Positions 61,237 through 64,000 of a DNA stretch of 64,000 nt are shown here, piece after piece. Origin of the DNA: Parapedobacter lycopersici (GTDB lineage Bacteria; Bacteroidota; Bacteroidia; Sphingobacteriales; Sphingobacteriaceae). Every line of letters begins with the position of its first letter. Within the stretch, counting starts at the first letter, position 1. The translations under genes and the position numbers were made by a program. The stretch covers positions 679,239 to 743,238 of the forward strand of contig NZ_JAMSLW010000001.1 in the NCBI RefSeq assembly GCF_024643285.1, written 5' to 3'. The notes below the pieces were generated by a model. It made no database searches, was not told the DNA's origin, and was given only the letters and a program-made list of their open reading frames with translations.

Positions 61237-64000
61237 TCAGGACAACAGGTTCAGTAACTGATCCCGGTCGAGCCCCTGGAAAAACGAGGTGTCGTTGCTT
61301 ACCAGTCCGCCCGCTAGGCTCTGCTTGGCAGCTTGTAACAGGAGTACCTTTTCCTCCACAGAGTTTGGCGTAATCAGTCGATAAGCTGTCGTTTTCTTAT
61401 CCTGCCCGATCCGGTGTACGCGGTCAATCGCCTGTGCCTCCACGGCCGGGTTCCACCAGGGATCCACCAGGTACACCACATCCGCCGCCGTAAGGTTCAG
61501 GCCGGTTCCGCCTGCTTTAAGGCTAACGAGAAAAACACGCACGGCTGGGTTTTCTTGAAATGCATCAACCACCTGTCCCCGTTGCCGGGTAGCACCCGTT
61601 AAGCTGACGTACGGCACCGCAATCTCCGTCAGCATGCGTTCAATCTGATGCAGCATCGAAACAAACTGCGAAAAGACAACGATCTTATGGTGAGGCGCCT
61701 TATCGGTAATCTGCTCCTTCAACAGTTCAATCTTGGCCGAAACAGCGGTATTTAACATGCCATCGGGCAGCAGCGCGGGTGAATTGCAGATCTGCCGCAA
61801 CCGCGTTAACCCCCTCAGCACATACATCGGACTCCGGTCCAGCTCTTCCCCGGAAAGCGCACAGATGAAATCGCGGAACTCCTTTTCATAGGCATCGTAA
61901 ATTTTCCGCTGTGCGTCACCCATTTCACTATAGAGGGTAAGGATAACCTTTTCGGGAAGCGCATCAGCCACTTGCTGTTTCGTCCGACGAAGGATAAAGG
62001 GCTTAATTTTCTGCTGGAGCTCCTTCCTGCGTTTCCGGTCCTTGAATTGATCAATAGGCCGGCCGTAAATATCCCGAAAATACCGTTTGCTACCCAGCAG
62101 TCCCGGACAGGCGAAAGACAGCTGGCCATACAGATCAAACGAACTGTTTTCAAACGGTGTCCCACTGATGGCGATCCGGTTCCGTGCCTGCAGCAGGCGG
62201 GCGGCTTTATAGCGCTGTGATTCCGGATTTTTGATATGCTGGGATTCATCCAGGTATACGTAATTGAACATGAAGTGTTTCAAAAAGCGGATATCGGCCA
62301 GCAAGGTCGTATACGATGTGAGCACCACGTCATAGTCCCGGAAGCCATCCGCTGTTTTCAGGCGCCGGGCCCCGTAAAGCGTCAATACGCGCAGCGAAGG
62401 TGCTAAAGTCACCAGCTCCCGTTGCCAGTTGAAGATCAGCGTGGCCGGGACCACAACCAGGTCGGTACCTTTTGTACCCGATTCCCGTTGCGACAGCATA
62501 AAAGCAATGACCTGGACCGTTTTTCCCAATCCCATCTCGTCGGCCAGTATTCCACCGAAATTGCACTCATCAAGAAAATGGAACCATCCAAGTCCCTGCC
62601 GCTGGTATGGGCGGAGAGTAGCCTGCAACGCGCTGGGTTCTCCGACCTGCGGCATGGAGTCGAAATCCTGGACGCGGCTGCGGAATGCCGCAATCTCGCT
62701 GGCCGCCTGCTCGTCCAGCATGGATGCATCATAGAGTGCGGTCACCGTTTCAAAATTTGTTTTTGCAAACCGGATGACGGTATCATCAACTGCTTCCCCC
62801 GCGTGAAAATACTGTGTGAATTTTTCGATCCACGCGGCTGGCAGAATGCCCCGGGTTCCATCGTCAAGCACTACATACCTGCTTTTGTTCCGCAACGCTG
62901 CCTGGATTTTTTTCAGCGATGCCCGCTTCTTTCCAAACCGGACATCATAGGTTGCGTTGAACCAGTTCAGCCCACTGATGATTTTAATATCTATTTTTAC
63001 CTGATTGGTATTTAGTTTATTGTTATCTAATTCATTAAACCCAAATACTTCAATACCCGCTTCATGCCATGTAGCAAATGTTGGCAGGAACCACTCCTCA
63101 TCCAGGAAGTGACGTTTGTGCAGGTAAAAATAATACAGTTGATTATCCAGTTGCTCAAGCAGGTATGGATGCTGTTTGATCAGCAGCGAAATAAACTGCT
63201 GTTCAAGCACCCCATTCCGTGGCACCAGAAAATCACTTCCATCCTGGTCAACCGCTTTCACCTGTTTTTCTGTACGGATAGCCACTTCCGTACCGCCGTA
63301 CCGCATCACGGGTATCATCATCACATGGTCGCCAAAATCAGACAGATAAATCAACTGATCCGGTGTTTTGCCAAAGCCGCCACCGGCCAGCTGCCGCGCA
63401 GTACCCGGCTTAAGGTCGGGGTATTCAATGGGGACGCGATCGGCCAACTTATCAAGCAGCTGCTGCTGAAAAGCATGGAATTTGCTGCTGTGAATAAGCA
63501 ACGAACCACCATTTTCATTCAGCAGTGCTACAACTGACAGCAAAAGCGGATTGGCAATCAGGTAAAACACTTCATTAAGCAGGATAAAATACCCGAACTT
63601 AAACGGCAGCTCCTGCAGGTTGTACCTTTTGCCATCCAGCATAATGGTACCCGTAATGGTATAGAAGGAATCGTTGGACCTGACCGACAACCGCACGGTA
63701 TCCGGGGCGATGGCCGCCTGTATAGGTATCAATGTCCGGGATGCCAGTTGTTCGCCGAGCCGGTCATCATGGTAATACAACCGGTAATTGTTTTCCCTGA
63801 CAACAGTACACAGGGCATTTCCTATCGATTCGGCGCTGCCAGCGGTCAGCTGCTGCAAGGTTGCGATAGCGGCATAGAATTTCGCCCGGGCGGACTCAGT
63901 GGTAGCTGATATCAGGTCCAGCGGTGGTATCCGGGTAAACGGTGGCTTCAGCTTACCTGATTTCGTACACTCGGCATCAATAAGTTCCACGGTCAGGTTA
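61237..64000 (-). CDS. SNF2-type DEAD/DEAH helicase, 5' end outside window
   Basis: At least 921 residues of a SWI2/SNF2 family ATPase. Motif I is GGILADEMGLGKTVQVIAFML, motif II is YVYLDESQHIKNP, motif III SGTPFENS, and the C-terminal helicase motifs are HKIVVFSQFVSML, LVSLKAGGTGLNLTAADVVYLVDPWWNPAVEAQAIDRVHRIGQ. These enzymes move along double-stranded DNA and remodel bound proteins; Bacteroidota have one or two copies of unknown exact role. A GTG at 63990 could serve as start, but the frame runs open to the window edge (N-L-T before V), and the N-terminal part looks incomplete, so I treat it as truncated. Confidence 0.9.
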   Translation of the reverse strand, partial: NLTVELIDAECTKSGKLKPPFTRIPPLDLISATTESARAKFYAAIATLQQLTAGSAESIGNALCTVVRENNYRLYYHDDRLGEQLASRTLIPIQAAIAPDTVRLSVRSNDSFYTITGTIMLDGKRYNLQELPFKFGYFILLNEVFYLIANPLLLSVVALLNENGGSLLIHSSKFHAFQQQLLDKLADRVPIEYPDLKPGTARQLAGGGFGKTPDQLIYLSDFGDHVMMIPVMRYGGTEVAIRTEKQVKAVDQDGSDFLVPRNGVLEQQFISLLIKQHPYLLEQLDNQLYYFYLHKRHFLDEEWFLPTFATWHEAGIEVFGFNELDNNKLNTNQVKIDIKIISGLNWFNATYDVRFGKKRASLKKIQAALRNKSRYVVLDDGTRGILPAAWIEKFTQYFHAGEAVDDTVIRFAKTNFETVTALYDASMLDEQAASEIAAFRSRVQDFDSMPQVGEPSALQATLRPYQRQGLGWFHFLDECNFGGILADEMGLGKTVQVIAFMLSQRESGTKGTDLVVVPATLIFNWQRELVTLAPSLRVLTLYGARRLKTADGFRDYDVVLTSYTTLLADIRFLKHFMFNYVYLDESQHIKNPESQRYKAARLLQARNRIAISGTPFENSSFDLYGQLSFACPGLLGSKRYFRDIYGRPIDQFKDRKRRKELQQKIKPFILRRTKQQVADALPEKVILTLYSEMGDAQRKIYDAYEKEFRDFICALSGEELDRSPMYVLRGLTRLRQICNSPALLPDGMLNTAVSAKIELLKEQITDKAPHHKIVVFSQFVSMLHQIERMLTEIAVPYVSLTGATRQRGQVVDAFQENPAVRVFLVSLKAGGTGLNLTAADVVYLVDPWWNPAVEAQAIDRVHRIGQDKKTTAYRLITPNSVEEKVLLLQAAKQSLAGGLVSNDTSFFQGLDRDQLLNLLS

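Overview
The window reads as a chromosomal segment of a Bacteroidota bacterium, most likely from the Sphingobacteriales (Pedobacter/Parapedobacter-like), with G+C near one half by eye. Evidence: several genes have the Bacteroidota promoter pattern (TTG, 19-20 nt, TAnnTTTG); Shine-Dalgarno sequences are weak or absent before most genes; and typical families of that phylum occur (outer-membrane beta-barrel protein with an N-terminal carboxypeptidase-like domain, rpsU-recombinase-hpf cluster, DUF6600, DUF3467, ECF sigma factor with TPR tail). No rRNA, IS element, CRISPR array or prophage was seen. Both ends cut through genes: an outer-membrane protein at the left and a SNF2-type helicase at the right.

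Layout. 0-10.6 kb is mostly minus-strand housekeeping: GNAT-nitrilase fusion, DUF3467, DUF1275, M42 peptidase, TerC, acyl-CoA dehydrogenase, apt, an HhH protein, hpf, a tyrosine recombinase, rpsU and a HAD phosphatase, ending at a CAT-anticodon tRNA. 10.8-15.7 kb looks more A+T-rich and accessory: DoxX, a DGPF/YciI protein with an ECF42-type sigma factor, then a MocR regulator divergent from an AhpD-like protein and an acetyltransferase. 15.8-22.3 kb is a drug-efflux operon: TetR repressor, lipoprotein adaptor, and one 1521-residue protein joining an RND pump to its outer-membrane channel. 22.3-28.2 kb holds two Tat-exported proteins and a large beta-barrel receptor-like protein, followed by an unusual nested inverted repeat (28.2-28.4 kb).

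28.5-45 kb is core metabolism and envelope: YqgE, lipid kinase, surE, tRNA-His, htpG, purL, patatin phospholipase, mgsA, coaA, MscS channel, folA-thyA, mtaB and an Mla-type lipid transporter (E, F, D). 45-59.3 kb has a DUF6600 protein with an Arg/Ser-rich tail, SGNH hydrolase, pncB, a methyltransferase, serS, rsmI, lnt, a cysteine desulfurase, a TPR protein, etfBA, a bifunctional nuclease and a nucleoside-type MFS transporter. 59.3-61.1 kb is a RES/Xre toxin-antitoxin pair beside an unrecognised gene with its own good promoter.

The most interesting points are the pump-channel fusion that keeps an internal lipoprotein signal, controlled by two matching TetR-type palindromes; the toxin-antitoxin promoter buried in a nested palindrome with a predicted leaderless start; and the nested TTCG/CGAA inverted repeat. 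All calls come from reading the sequence; no database search was run.
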